From Acidiflorens sp963841945 (GTDB lineage: Bacteria > Acidobacteriota > Terriglobia > Terriglobales > Acidobacteriaceae), in contig CAWJFC010000007.1 in NCBI GenBank assembly GCA_963841945.1, positions 124,001 through 188,000 on the forward strand: a stretch of 64,000 nt of DNA. Reading direction: 5' to 3'. The position numbers and the translations under genes were made by a program. Shown here piece by piece: positions 8,880 to 18,322 of this stretch (the first letter of the stretch is position 1; the number at the start of each line of letters is the position of its first letter). A model generated the notes under the pieces. That model worked only from the letters and a program-made list of their open reading frames with translations. It searched no databases and was not told the origin of the DNA.

Positions 8880-11800
8880 TCACCACACGAACTTAAGAGC
8901 AAAGGTCATGTTTCTGGGGTCGGTTTGGACCCCGGTAATCAAGCCAAATGTGCAACCGGCTTGCTGCACGAGGTTCGTCTCGCCATCAGGTCCGGGAGGC
9001 AGACAAAATGTCGTATTGGGAAGGCCCAAGTTTTGATGATTCAGAGTATTGAACACTTCCCAGCGAAATTCGACGTACTCGCTCTCCTCTAGACGAAAAT
9101 CCTTCATCAGCGATGAATCGAGATTCCAGAACCCGGGGCCACGAATCGCGTCCGTCCTCGGTTTCATGTCTCCGAAGGTCCACGCTCTCGGATCGAGGAT
9201 GCTATAGTTCGCCCAAAAAGTAGGGTCATTGCCATAGGCTGGCTCAAATGCGGCCGGGTTGATCCAGTCGGCTATTTCCGCGGCCTTGGAGCGATGGCCG
9301 CTGAAACGGGGATCGCCGATTTGGTTGCACCTGCCGCCCGACTCCTGGAATGCGGAACCGGGGGTGCTCAATTCTTGAAGTGTGCTTGAAGGGCACGAAA
9401 TGGGTAGCGGGAGCCCTCGTTGGGCGTTAAAGTTGCCGCTGGTTTTCCAGCCTCGGAGAAAACTGCCCAATATTCCTTTTGCGTGCAGAAAAGGTTGTCC
9501 TTTACCAATGGGGAGTTCATAGGTGGCGGCAATGTTGAATTGCTGGGGTATGTCATCATCCGCGATGGAGCGATCGGCGCTCCTGTTATCCGGGTCTTGA
9601 AAAGACTGCGGACCACCGAAGGCACTCTCCAATTGGCCGCCTCGCCCTCCGATAACGCCCGACCGGGTGAAGTGAATCGGATCCACCACTCCGACACCGG
9701 CCCCGCCTACGGACCAATTATCCATTTGCTTAGAAACGGTATAGGCAACGATGAAATCAAAGCCATGCGAATATCGCTTTTGCAGCCGCAGGTTCATGGC
9801 GTTATACGTAGTCATGCCGGCAAACGTGGTGTTCGTCGGAATCGTCGGAAAGAACGGATAGGGCTCCAACAGCGTCGCGAGCGATAGCTGGGTCACAGGG
9901 CCATTCACTGGGTTCCCGTATAGCACACCGAGCTGGGTCGCGGTTTGCCCCGAATAGTATTGCGAAATTGGATAGTTACTGAACAGTTGACTTTCGTAGG
10001 CAAGTTTGTTTTTAGTAGAAACATTATTGTAGAGATAGGCGCTTGGTCCGCTTCCCGCCAGGTGGCTTCCGTGAGTGCCGACATAAGCTATTGAGAGCGA
10101 CAAGTTGCCAGGCAGCTCTCGTTGGATTTCTAAGGTGTAGCTCTGTACCATTGGATCACGCGTCGGTTTAACAAAGGCGTAAGTAGCTCCTAGAAGGTTG
10201 TCGCGTCCTTGCGCAGGATAAGGCCCCGTGATGGATGGAAACAAGAGGCTTGTCTTGTTGGTCGTCGTGTCGCTCAAGGGAAACGCTACGCAGGGCCCTG
10301 AAATGCAACACACTGCGGATAAAAACTCTGATCCCAACTTCCGCCTCGGTTCCAGCCGGATCCGTTGACCACTGATTGACCGGGCGCATTCAGGTTTTCA
10401 ATCGCGTCAGTATAGAAAATGTCATATCCGCCCCGGATTACGGTTTTTCGGAGCGCGGAGGGCGACCACGCAAAGTTGAACCGAGGCGCGATGCTGTTGT
10501 GATTGGCGGGAAACACGTCACCGTTGGGAAATCCCGGGCTCCCTTCATAAATGTTTTCTCCCGGCAACCCTGTCAATGGATTCAAACAAGTGAAGCAGAA
10601 ATTACTCATCGGGTAATAGCGGGCTCTGAAATAACCGTTGAGATCGTAGCGCAATCCCAGATTCAGGGTGAAGTTGGGCTTGATGTGGAAATCGTCTTGT
10701 CCAAAGAATCCCCACGAGCGCCAACGTATGTAGGGCGGCTGTAGATTACCAGCAAATGTAGAACCATCCGCTGGAACGGCCCCTAACATGAATTGCGCGA
10801 AACTGTTACCACCCAAGCCGGAAATAGGATCCTGGGTTAGCGAGCCGGAAAAGTCTAAAGTGGTGGGATCGCTGCTCTCATAACTCGCATGATCGAGGCG
10901 ATAGATAAAACCCATCTTTAAGGTATGTTTGCCGATGATCTTTGTCACGTTATCGAGAATTGTGTATGCTTCCGATCCAGTCGCTATGTTCGTCCAGGGA
11001 GTTGGGCCAAAGTCAACATATCCGCCTCCAGGCGTACTGGTAAGGGCGAAGTTAGGCGTTGGGAAAAACGCATTCCCAGGTAAGAGACTCGGGGCCAGAG
11101 TTTGCTCCACCTCCGACTGCGCGGTGACGCTCTGAGGATAGGGATGTGCCAGCGTGGAGAGGAATTGACGGCTGAAACTGGCGCGAAATTCGTTGACCAG
11201 CGTGGAACTGAAGGCGTAGGTGTGGCCCAGCGCGGCAACCTGACTGCGAATACCGAAATTGTATGGCGAACCATAGCCAATGCTGCTCTGCGGGAATGTG
11301 GGGCCAGTCCACGGCACAGCGAAATTGCGGTACTGCGTTGGGCTGAATAGCCACTCGGCAAAAAATCTACCCTTCCCGGTTTGGTGGTCAACCTTGATCG
11401 AAAGATTAACGGGGTCCTGACTGCTTCCGCTGTGGCCCTCGTAGTTGTTGCAAATGCTATAGGTACCGCTGGACGCCAAGGGACAGCCGCCCAAAGTATC
11501 GATGTGGTTGGGCTGGGGGAAAGAATTCATAAAGAACATCGCGGTGGGGTCGAGGCGATTCGTCGGGATGGACGTTGCCATGCTCCCGTCGGGATTGGTG
11601 AATTGTGTCCGTTCAAAAGTGCCGTCTGATTGAGGACCCGCAGTCGTGTTTGGGTCGAAGATTCCGTTACTCGCAACATTCGGATCTTCGCTGAAGTTAC
11701 CCTGACTCATCAGAGGCGTAGGAACGGTATAAGCATTATTGCCACTCTGATGAAGGACCGTTGCATCTATCGAAAAAAAGAAGAACGTTTTGTTTCGACC

Positions 11801-12743
11801 GTCGTAAATATGAGGAATCCTGACCGGCCCACCTAGCGTCCCGCCAAAGTTATTAAATTGCACAAGCGTCTGACTGAAGCCCCCCCTTGTGTCAAAAGGG
11901 TTCGTGGCATTGGTCGCGCTATTGCGAAGATACTCGTAGACGTCTCCGTGCAGGTTGTTTGTACCAGACTTCAAGACGGTGCTGAAGACACCACCTCCTG
12001 TGTGCGAGTATTCGGCGGAAAATGCAGTGGTAATTGCTTGGAATTCCGCGACTGAATCGGGGGAAGGGTTGACAACTATGTTTTCTCAAAAACTCGATAT
12101 GTTTAAATTCCCGTCCAAATACCAGGCGTTGGCTCCGCTTTGGCCGCCGTTCACGGCAATAGCGGATCCGAGAAGATGGGTCGGATCCGGGAAGGTTCCG
12201 AATTGACTATCAAACCCGAAGTTGCTTCCGGGGGGACCACCGACGTTGTTGACTCCGGGCAGTAGGAACGTCAGTTGTTGTAAGTCTCGACCGGCTAGAG
12301 GGACATTCTGAATTATGTCAGCCTGCAAAGTACTGCTGAAGTTGCTGGCGTCCGTTTCCAGCAACGGTACTTCGGCCTTCACCTCAATCTTTTGTGGATC
12401 GACCCTACCCGCAACTTCGTATCAACTCGGGTCGATTGGCAGACTGTACCTCAATGGCGGTAACGTCAACCGGGGTAAACCCGTTTGCCGTGAAATGCGC
12501 GTTGTAGATCCCCGGCACGAGAGCAGGAGCTCGATAGTATCCGGCGCTGTTCGTTTGGGTGGTTGTGACTACATTCGTGGCGACGCTTGTGATGGTGATT
12601 TCAACTCCGGGAACTGCCGCGCCTTGCGGATCGGTGACGTTTCCTTCGATTGTGCCGCGATTCAGTTGGCCCACAAGAAGTTGTGTTGAAGCGATAAGGA
12701 TAGCGGAAAAGAAGCACAGAGAACGCAACCACCGAATGTGCAT
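8880..12743 (-). pseudogene. Oar-type TonB-dependent receptor, broken by frameshifts and a stop
   Basis: One receptor gene can be followed across four pieces. 12743-12405 gives a signal peptide and a carboxypeptidase-regulatory-like domain (GTIEGNVTDPQGAAVPGVEI). Two one-base shifts about 30 bases apart (near 12405-12430) lead into the plug domain (12410-12086). An in-frame TGA at 12086-12088 interrupts it; reading through gives ENIVVNPSPDSVAEFQ, which joins the 11974-10286 piece in the same frame. One further shift near 10290 leads into the last piece, ending at 8880 with the usual aromatic C-terminus (FALKFVW). ATG at 12743 has GAGGGTG upstream. An intact gene would give about 1,290 residues, a large outer-membrane receptor for glycans or other large nutrients. 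Four lesions make a real pseudogene more likely than sequence error. Confidence 0.87.
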
Positions 12744-13161
12744 GTCACCCTCGTGGGCCGACCTTCAAACCTCATCGCCTGCACGTGCTCTGGCCGTCGG
12801 TTTTGGTCACAAGGCGACCCGTTCAAAGTTCGGTCTCCTGTAAGTAGTTCCTCTCCGGCATTGTTGTCAACGTAATTTTCCGATCGCCGGGTTGTCTGTC
12901 CAATGGGATGGACGCTATTTGAGTGTCCCCTGCGTTATCGACCATCCGTGATTGACCCGGCGGCGGGAGCCATCGTATTGTAGGAGCGTTTATTGCTCTG
13001 TCCACGTTTTGTCCACCGTATTGAACGCGTGTTTTGACTAAAGATTGATGAGTGGCAAAACTTCAGAAGTATTCCTTGTCGATTGATTGAGCACTTTCGT
13101 TGCTCGAACATTTTGACAAAGGGAAGCGCGGTTTTTCACACTGAAACTGGCCGCGAACAAG
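12744..13161. other. intergenic stretch without a gene
   Basis: This 418-base stretch lies between the divergent TonB receptor pseudogene and the receptor tail on the plus strand. I see no open frame of note. It holds the promoter/operator-like element at 13009-13040 that matches the one before the iclR-type gene, and probably contained the upstream part of the decayed plus-strand receptor locus. Confidence 0.5.
13009..13040 (+). promoter_or_regulatory. promoter/operator-like element, copy A
   Basis: The sequence TTGTCC at 13009-13014, a 17-base spacer and TTTTGA at 13032-13037 resemble a sigma-70 promoter. The spacer includes TTGAACGCGTGTTTT, nearly identical to the element at 15643-15676 in front of the IclR gene. 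The shared core AACGCGyGTT is palindromic, so a regulator site overlapping a promoter is a fair reading. Downstream lies only the tail of a receptor gene, so the copy may be a leftover of a lost regulated gene. Confidence 0.4.
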
Positions 13162-13398
13162 GTGGGGAAGCGAGCCTCAATAATGTTCCGCGCCGAGTTG
13201 TTGAATGACTTCAACAATGTCAATTTAGGATTGCCGGGCAACCAGGTGGCTGCTGGCGCCAGTAATGGGTTCGCACGTATATCGGCGGTACCGCGGGTGG
13301 AGGCGCGTACGGCGGCCCAACCTCCTACGGAACCGCCTTATCCAGTTTGGATTGAGGGCGAGTTTTTGAGACAAACGGGGGAGGCATTGGTTTCCTGA
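13162..13398 (+). pseudogene. C-terminal remnant of a second TonB-dependent receptor
   Basis: The translation FRAELLNDFNNVNLGLPGNQ at about residues 9-28 matches the conserved closing strands of Oar-type receptors, seen in the minus-strand receptor as FRWEVFNTLNHQNLGLP. After ARIS the expected aromatic end is not found and the frame drifts into unrelated sequence up to 13398. No signal, plug or barrel sequence is found upstream. The fragment is therefore the last trace of a plus-strand receptor gene that probably once stood before the GH28 gene. Confidence 0.6.
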
Positions 13399-13416
13399 CC
13401 CTCCGGTAACGCAGCC

Positions 13417-13875
13417 ATGACTTCGATCCGCAGAGAGTTTTTGAAAGTGGCAAGTGCGGGATTCGTCGCAGCTGCAAAGGGTGCTACGGCCCGTGCTTAT
13501 GCGGAACCTACTCCTCCGCCAATCCGCGATCCAAATGCCGTTTTTGATACAAGGGCCTACGGCGCCCGGGGTGACGGCGTAACCATCGACACCCGAGCCG
13601 TCAGCAATGCAATCGCCGCCGCCAATAATCGAGCCGGCGGCACGGTGCGATTTCCGCCGGGCATTTATGCTTGCTACTCGATTCACCTCAAAAGGTCGCG
13701 CTCTATCTTGAGCCCGGAGCAACGATCTTCGCGGCCGCTGTTCCTGCAGAAGGCGCAAGGAGCGAAGCCTACGATGGTGCTTGAATCGAACAGTCATTGG
13801 GAGGACTATCAAGACTATGGTCGTAATCACTGGCACAACAGCCTCCGTTGGGGAAAGGATATCCGCGAACTTTAG
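13417..13875 (+). pseudogene. GH28 polygalacturonase-type protein, frameshifted and truncated
   Basis: The start shows a twin-arginine signal (SIRREFLK) and then FDTRAYGARGDGVTIDT, the N-terminal motif of GH28/pectate-lyase-superfamily beta-helices. At about 13690 the frame changes: the other frame reads VALYLEPGATIFAAAVPAEG as expected for the family, and near 13790 it returns to the first frame, giving ESNSHWEDYQDYG. A stop follows after WGKDIREL, so about 150 of the usual 430-480 residues remain and the catalytic Asp residues are missing. The gene would have encoded an exported pectin-degrading enzyme. No continuation is seen in 13876-13990. Confidence 0.8.
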
Positions 13876-13990
13876 TCGCAGCGCCCAGACGCGCAATGGA
13901 TCAATCAAGTGAATGTAGTGACTCGATAGGGGCGAGGAAAGTGGACTGGGTCGCACGATGTTTTCCTACGCAGTCCGGAATTTGGAATGA

Positions 13991-15568
13991 ATGAGGCAAC
14001 CTAAACAGAGCGCGAGACTTGTCCTGAGGGGCGGCACCATCGTCGATGGCACTGGCGCTCCTCCGTTTCCAGGCGAGGTCGTCATTTCAGCCGGCCAGAT
14101 TGTTTCTGTGGGCGGCCCGCAGAGCAACTGGGCTGGTGCAGCGGAAGGCGCGGAGTACAACGTCATCGACTGCCGGGGCTGCATGATTGCGCCAGGGTTT
14201 ATCGATGTTCACAGTCACTCGGATCTTCAGGTGCTGGAGAATCGAACCGAAAAGCTATTCCAGGGAGTGACGGCTGAGGTGGTCGGAAACTGTGGCTTCT
14301 CCGCATATCCTATGCCGGAAAACCAGCAGGACTTGAGGGATTTCGCGAACGGCATCTTCTGTGGCGATGATGGTTGGGGATGGGATTCTGCTTCCGATTA
14401 TCTTGCCAGCGCGAGCAAATCGAAGGTGGCAACGGTTACATCGCTGGTTGGGCATGGTTCACTAAGAATCAAGGTTGCTGGGAATACTGGCAGAGCGCTT
14501 GGCAGCCGTGAACTTGACGCAATGTCGGCTCTGCTGGATGAGGCGATGCAGGAAGGGGCAGCGGGTTTCTCTTCGGGGCTCATGTACAGTCCGGGATCCG
14601 GCGCGTCGCCGCAAGAACTGACGGATCTTTGCCGCGTCGTCGCGCGCCGTGGCGGCGTGTACGCCACACACATGCGAAGTTATTCCGCCGGACTGCTGGA
14701 CGCGGTGAGGGAACAGATTTCAATTGCCGAGGATTCGGGATGCCGCCTCCAGATTTCTCATCTGCAGGCTGCCGGCCCGGATCACTGGCCATTACAGCAA
14801 CGCGCCATTGAGGTAATCGAGCATGCTTCAGCGCGGGGTGTCGATGTCGCGTTTGACGCGTATCCCTGGCTCGCGGGCTCCACGGTACTTACCCAGGTGC
14901 TGCCCCAGTCCGCCATGGAGGGCGGAATCGCGAAACTTCTTTCGCGGCTTCGTGATCCTGCGCAGCGTGAGTTCATACGCACTCGGATTCAACCCGAGGC
15001 ACGATGGGATGGCGTAGTCATCACTTCGGTTGCAAACGATGTTTCCTCGCTCGTGGGCAGGTCAATCCAGCAAATCGCTGACGAACGCAAAGACACACCC
15101 GAGAGCGTAGTGATAGACATTCTGTTGGAAGAAGAAGGAAATGTGAATATTGTGGAGCACTGCCAGTCACTTGATAACCTCCACGCGTTGCTCACTCACC
15201 CGCTAGCGATTGTGATTACCGACGGAGTTTATACCAAGGGACGCTCGCATCCGCGCCTTTACGGAACGTTCCCATCGCTGCTTGGGGATATAGTCCGCGA
15301 GCGCAAGTGGCTGACCATTCAGGAGGCCGTCCATAAAGTCACAGGCCAGCCAGCAGCGAGATTTCATTTAGAGGATCGAGGCCGGATCGCGGAGGGTTAT
15401 GTGGCAGACATCACGGTGTTCGATCCGGAAAGAGTTCGTAGCGATGCCAGTTATGACGTACCTGCCGTAGCCCCGGTGGGTTTTCAGTACATACTGCGGC
15501 AGGGAGAGGTGATGGTTAACGAAGGTGAACTTGCCAAGTCTCTGTCGAACTGGATGAACATTATTTGA
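13991..15568 (+). CDS. N-acyl-D-amino-acid deacylase (amidohydrolase family)
   Basis: Removes the acyl group from N-acyl-D-amino acids, giving a free D-amino acid. The 525-residue length suits the D-aminoacylase group (COG3653 type). Visible features are the metal site HSHS (about His73/His75) after APGFIDV, Cys101 in VVGNCG that in this group ligates zinc, YATHMRSY and LQISHLQAAG with further histidine ligands, and a C-terminal amidohydrolase segment (DITVFDPERV). The start at 13991 follows only a weak purine stretch. It heads a plus-strand set with an IclR regulator, RidA, a D-amino-acid PLP enzyme and a symporter, which fits uptake and breakdown of D-amino acids. It has no signal peptide, so acts in the cytoplasm. 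Confidence 0.9.
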   Translation: MRQPKQSARLVLRGGTIVDGTGAPPFPGEVVISAGQIVSVGGPQSNWAGAAEGAEYNVIDCRGCMIAPGFIDVHSHSDLQVLENRTEKLFQGVTAEVVGNCGFSAYPMPENQQDLRDFANGIFCGDDGWGWDSASDYLASASKSKVATVTSLVGHGSLRIKVAGNTGRALGSRELDAMSALLDEAMQEGAAGFSSGLMYSPGSGASPQELTDLCRVVARRGGVYATHMRSYSAGLLDAVREQISIAEDSGCRLQISHLQAAGPDHWPLQQRAIEVIEHASARGVDVAFDAYPWLAGSTVLTQVLPQSAMEGGIAKLLSRLRDPAQREFIRTRIQPEARWDGVVITSVANDVSSLVGRSIQQIADERKDTPESVVIDILLEEEGNVNIVEHCQSLDNLHALLTHPLAIVITDGVYTKGRSHPRLYGTFPSLLGDIVRERKWLTIQEAVHKVTGQPAARFHLEDRGRIAEGYVADITVFDPERVRSDASYDVPAVAPVGFQYILRQGEVMVNEGELAKSLSNWMNII

Positions 15569-15642
15569 CGAGTTGCAGCCGCATTCGTCCTTCTTCGATT
15601 GACCCAATTTCCCGGGAATCGTATCTTAAGACACGTCGTCGC

Positions 15643-15676
15643 CTTGTCCAGCCGATTGAACGCGCGTTTTAAACTA
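15643..15676 (+). promoter_or_regulatory. promoter/operator-like element, copy B, before the iclR-type gene
   Basis: TTGTCC at 15644-15649 and TTTTAA at 15667-15672 are 17 bases apart, a good sigma-70 spacing. Between them lies the palindrome AACGCGCGTT (15659-15668) within TTGAACGCGCGTTTTAA. The element ends 16 bases before the GTG start at 15692 and closely matches 13009-13040. A likely reading is an IclR-family binding site overlapping its own promoter, since such regulators often control themselves; this is inference. Confidence 0.5.
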
Positions 15677-15691
15677 GAGTCGAGGTTTGTC

Positions 15692-16537
15692 GTGGCCAAG
15701 CTCAAGGATTACTCGGTACCGTCGATCGAGCGGGCTCTTTCGGTGCTGGAATGCCTGGCAGAAGCGAAACGTGGCTTCTCGCTTTCGGAAATTGCTCGAA
15801 GACTCAGAATTCCAAAAAGCTCCGCGCATCTCATTCTCTCAACCCTTGAGCACCGAGGATTTCTGCAGAAGAATGTCAACACGGGCAGATACTGCCTCGG
15901 CCTGCGTCTGGTGAGCCTGAGCAGGAACGCGATCGAGAACCTAGATCTGCGTGAAGAAGCCCAGCCATTCTTACGTTCTCTCATGGAAAAGACCGGGTTC
16001 ACCGTACACTTGGCGGTGCTGGAACGCGATGAAGCGGTAATCATCGACAAAGTTGAAGCGCCAGGATTGGTCAGGCTGGCATCGTGGATCGGACGACGCC
16101 TCGATGTCAACTGCACGGGAGTTGGAAAGGTTCTTCTCGCATTCCTCCCCGATGACGAACTCGATCGTCTCCTTAAGACGAAAGAGTTTGCCCGACACAA
16201 TAGCCGCACGATCTTTTCCAAGAGCACATTGAAACGCGAACTGCAGCTCGTGAGACAGTCGGGCCACTCTTTTGACGATGAAGAGGATGAACCAGGGGTC
16301 CGATGTATAGGAGCTCCCGTGTTCGACGAGGATGGAACGGCCGTTGCCGCAATCAGCGTAGCGGGAATTTCGAGTCAAATCACGCGCAATCGCGTTCCGG
16401 TACTGGCGGCCCTGGTAAAGAGGGCCGCAGGAAATATCTCCGCACGTTTAGGCTACATCGCGCATGAGCCTGACCTGGCACACCAGGAGTCATTCAACAC
16501 CGATAATAATGAGCATCTCCACCAGGTGAAACGTTGA
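15692..16537 (+). CDS. IclR family transcriptional regulator
   Basis: The protein has an N-terminal winged helix (SLSEIARRLRIPKSSAHLIL, about residues 26-45) and a C-terminal IclR effector domain (from FTVHLAVLERDEAV through GVGKVLLAFLP to IGAPVFDEDGTAVAAISVAG). GTG at 15692 is chosen because it gives the usual family length (281 residues) and lies just behind the promoter/operator-like element; an upstream in-frame start at 15599 would add 31 residues without family resemblance and would place the element inside the gene. The regulator sits between the deacylase and dehydrogenase genes and most likely senses a small acid or amino-acid derivative to control them. Confidence 0.9.
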   Translation: MAKLKDYSVPSIERALSVLECLAEAKRGFSLSEIARRLRIPKSSAHLILSTLEHRGFLQKNVNTGRYCLGLRLVSLSRNAIENLDLREEAQPFLRSLMEKTGFTVHLAVLERDEAVIIDKVEAPGLVRLASWIGRRLDVNCTGVGKVLLAFLPDDELDRLLKTKEFARHNSRTIFSKSTLKRELQLVRQSGHSFDDEEDEPGVRCIGAPVFDEDGTAVAAISVAGISSQITRNRVPVLAALVKRAAGNISARLGYIAHEPDLAHQESFNTDNNEHLHQVKR

Positions 16538-16645
16538 TGCGTCCGCTCCCAACAGATGCGCGATCTAAAACTCGATGGCCGATTCCGAGCCGCTCGCTGT
16601 ATCAGAGTTTCACTCTGCAGCTTCAACCTCAATGGGAGACAGATC

Positions 16646-17716
16646 ATGCCGCAGAATCGCTTAGCACACAGAAGCCGCTTCGTTGAGGCCGCGAATGGCT
16701 CGCCTGCGAAGATACCGACCGGAGTCGTAGGTCTCGGGCTGATGGGAATGAGCATCACCGCCTGTCTCCTGGCCGCTGGACATCCGGTAGTGGCTGTGAC
16801 CCGCAGTCTGGCAAAGCACAAGCACGCATCCCGCCACATATTGGCCCTCTTAAAGCAGATGGCAAAACAGGGCTTGCTGCAGCGAGATCCATCTCGAGTC
16901 ATTCAAAACTTGATCATTACTGAGGAGTTCTCGGATCTGCGAGACGCTCAACTGGTGATCGAATCGATCGTAGAAAACCTCGAAACCAAGCGAGCGGCAC
17001 TGGCTCAGATCGAAGAGGCTGTGTCGGCGGAAAACGTGATCGGGAGCAACACTTCTGCGATTCCCGTTTCAATCTTGCAGGAGCAGGCAAAACACCCCGA
17101 ACGGATACTGGGTATCCACTGGGCGGAGCCCGCCCATGTGACTCGTTTCCTGGAAATCATTTGCGGAAACAAGTCCGAAGTCCGGCACGCGCAGCGAGTG
17201 GCAGCACTGTCGAAAATGTGGGGAAAAGAGCCATCTCTGCTACGTCGGGATATTCGAGGCTTCATTACAAACCGTCTCATGTACGCCATGTTTCGAGAAG
17301 CGTTTTTCCTGGTAGAGAACGGTTATGCCAACGTCGAGGATGTGGATCGGTCATTGCGGAACGACCTGGGCTATTGGATTACGTTTGCGGGGCCATTCCG
17401 GTTCATGGACCTGACGGGCATTCCGGCATACGCAGCGGTTATGAAAGATCTATTTCCAGAGTTGAGCTGCGCTACGAACGTACCGCCGCTGATTGATCAG
17501 TTAGTGAAGTCAGGTGCTCGCGGAGTATCCAACGCTCGCGGTTTCTATCCTTATACCCGTGAGGAAGCCCGACGATGGGAACGGCTCTTCCTTAAGTTCA
17601 CCTACGAGATTCGCGAGCTGGCGCAACAATATCCTGAGAATGTTGGCAACAATCGACAGAGTCGCAAGAATGGCCTAGATATAACGAGCGCGAAGAAGCG
17701 TCCGCGGTTCGAATAA
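16646..17716 (+). CDS. 3-hydroxyacyl-CoA dehydrogenase family protein
   Basis: The start at 16646 has GGGAGA upstream; a longer frame opens at 16556. The Rossmann motif GVVGLGLMGMSI lies at about 26-37, GSNTSAIPVSIL near 130 and the C-terminal dehydrogenase domain (RGFITNRLMYAMFREAFFLVE) near 220. The catalytic-loop equivalent reads GIHWAEP rather than the usual HFFNP, so the substrate is probably not a normal fatty acyl-CoA; lambda-crystallin/L-gulonate-dehydrogenase-like members also differ here. The length (356) suits single-copy NAD-dependent hydroxyacid dehydrogenases of this family. It lies between the IclR and RidA genes, so oxidation of a hydroxy acid from amino-acid breakdown is plausible. 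Confidence 0.85.
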   Translation: MPQNRLAHRSRFVEAANGSPAKIPTGVVGLGLMGMSITACLLAAGHPVVAVTRSLAKHKHASRHILALLKQMAKQGLLQRDPSRVIQNLIITEEFSDLRDAQLVIESIVENLETKRAALAQIEEAVSAENVIGSNTSAIPVSILQEQAKHPERILGIHWAEPAHVTRFLEIICGNKSEVRHAQRVAALSKMWGKEPSLLRRDIRGFITNRLMYAMFREAFFLVENGYANVEDVDRSLRNDLGYWITFAGPFRFMDLTGIPAYAAVMKDLFPELSCATNVPPLIDQLVKSGARGVSNARGFYPYTREEARRWERLFLKFTYEIRELAQQYPENVGNNRQSRKNGLDITSAKKRPRFE

Positions 17717-17740
17717 CGATTCGAAGGGAGGCAGCAGCAA

Positions 17741-18124
17741 GTGCCTAAAGTTGAAATTAAACATCCGGATAAAGTGGCGTCAACGGGTTCGTATTCGGCC
17801 GGAGTAGAGATAGACGGCTGGCTCTTCATTAGCGGACAGGGACCGCTGGACCTGCTGACTGGCACCGTGCTCCGCGGGTCGATTGAAGAAGAGACCCGCT
17901 TAACACTCAACCACATCGGAAAGGTCTTGCAGAGCGCTGGCTACGGCTTCGATGACGTGGTGAAGTGCACCTGCCACCTCGCGGACATTCAGGACTTCGC
18001 CAGATTCGACAGAGTGTACGCCGAGTTCTTTCTTGCGATTCGTCCGGCACGCACTACCGTGCAGTCAGGGCTAGGCGACGGAATCAAAGTTGAAATCGAC
18101 GCCATAGCACGGAAGTCGAGGTAG
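17741..18124 (+). CDS. RidA family enamine/imine deaminase
   Basis: RidA proteins hydrolyse reactive enamine or imine intermediates released by PLP enzymes that dehydrate serine or threonine. The 127-residue product shows the family frame: AGVEIDGWLFISGQGPLD, VVKCTCHLADIQDF, and the substrate-binding arginine in IRPARTTVQSGLGDGIKVEIDAIA. Start is GTG at 17741 with GGGAGG nine bases upstream. It stands between a dehydrogenase-like gene and the D-threonine aldolase/D-serine dehydratase-like gene, whose products would be exactly the enamines that RidA removes. It lacks a signal peptide and should act in the cytoplasm, usually as a trimer. Confidence 0.93.
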   Translation: MPKVEIKHPDKVASTGSYSAGVEIDGWLFISGQGPLDLLTGTVLRGSIEEETRLTLNHIGKVLQSAGYGFDDVVKCTCHLADIQDFARFDRVYAEFFLAIRPARTTVQSGLGDGIKVEIDAIARKSR

Positions 18125-18226
18125 ATCACTTGGACCAAGCAGCGGAGTAGCTCTAGTGATGCGTACATTTTCGGAGCAGAAACGCGTCATGACAACTCAT
18201 GCGCAACTTGTGCCGTCGAGGAACCT

Positions 18227-18285
18227 GGTTGCGAACAACACTCGTCGGCCCTCTTTTATGAGTACCTGTCAGGTGTTTCGCAACC
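18227..18285. promoter_or_regulatory. inverted repeat with inner palindrome before the D-amino-acid PLP enzyme gene
   Basis: GGTTGCGAA (18227-18235) pairs with TTCGCAACC (18277-18285), extended by ACAC/GTGT with a small bulge. Inside the loop lies ACCTGTCAGGT (18264-18274), five-base arms around one T, 49 bases before the start codon. The whole fills the 198-base gap between the RidA gene and the next gene. It may be a regulatory site or an RNA hairpin in the leader. Confidence 0.4.
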
Positions 18286-18322
18286 GAAGGCACGCCGTAT
18301 CCGGAGAGGATGACTGGACTCA

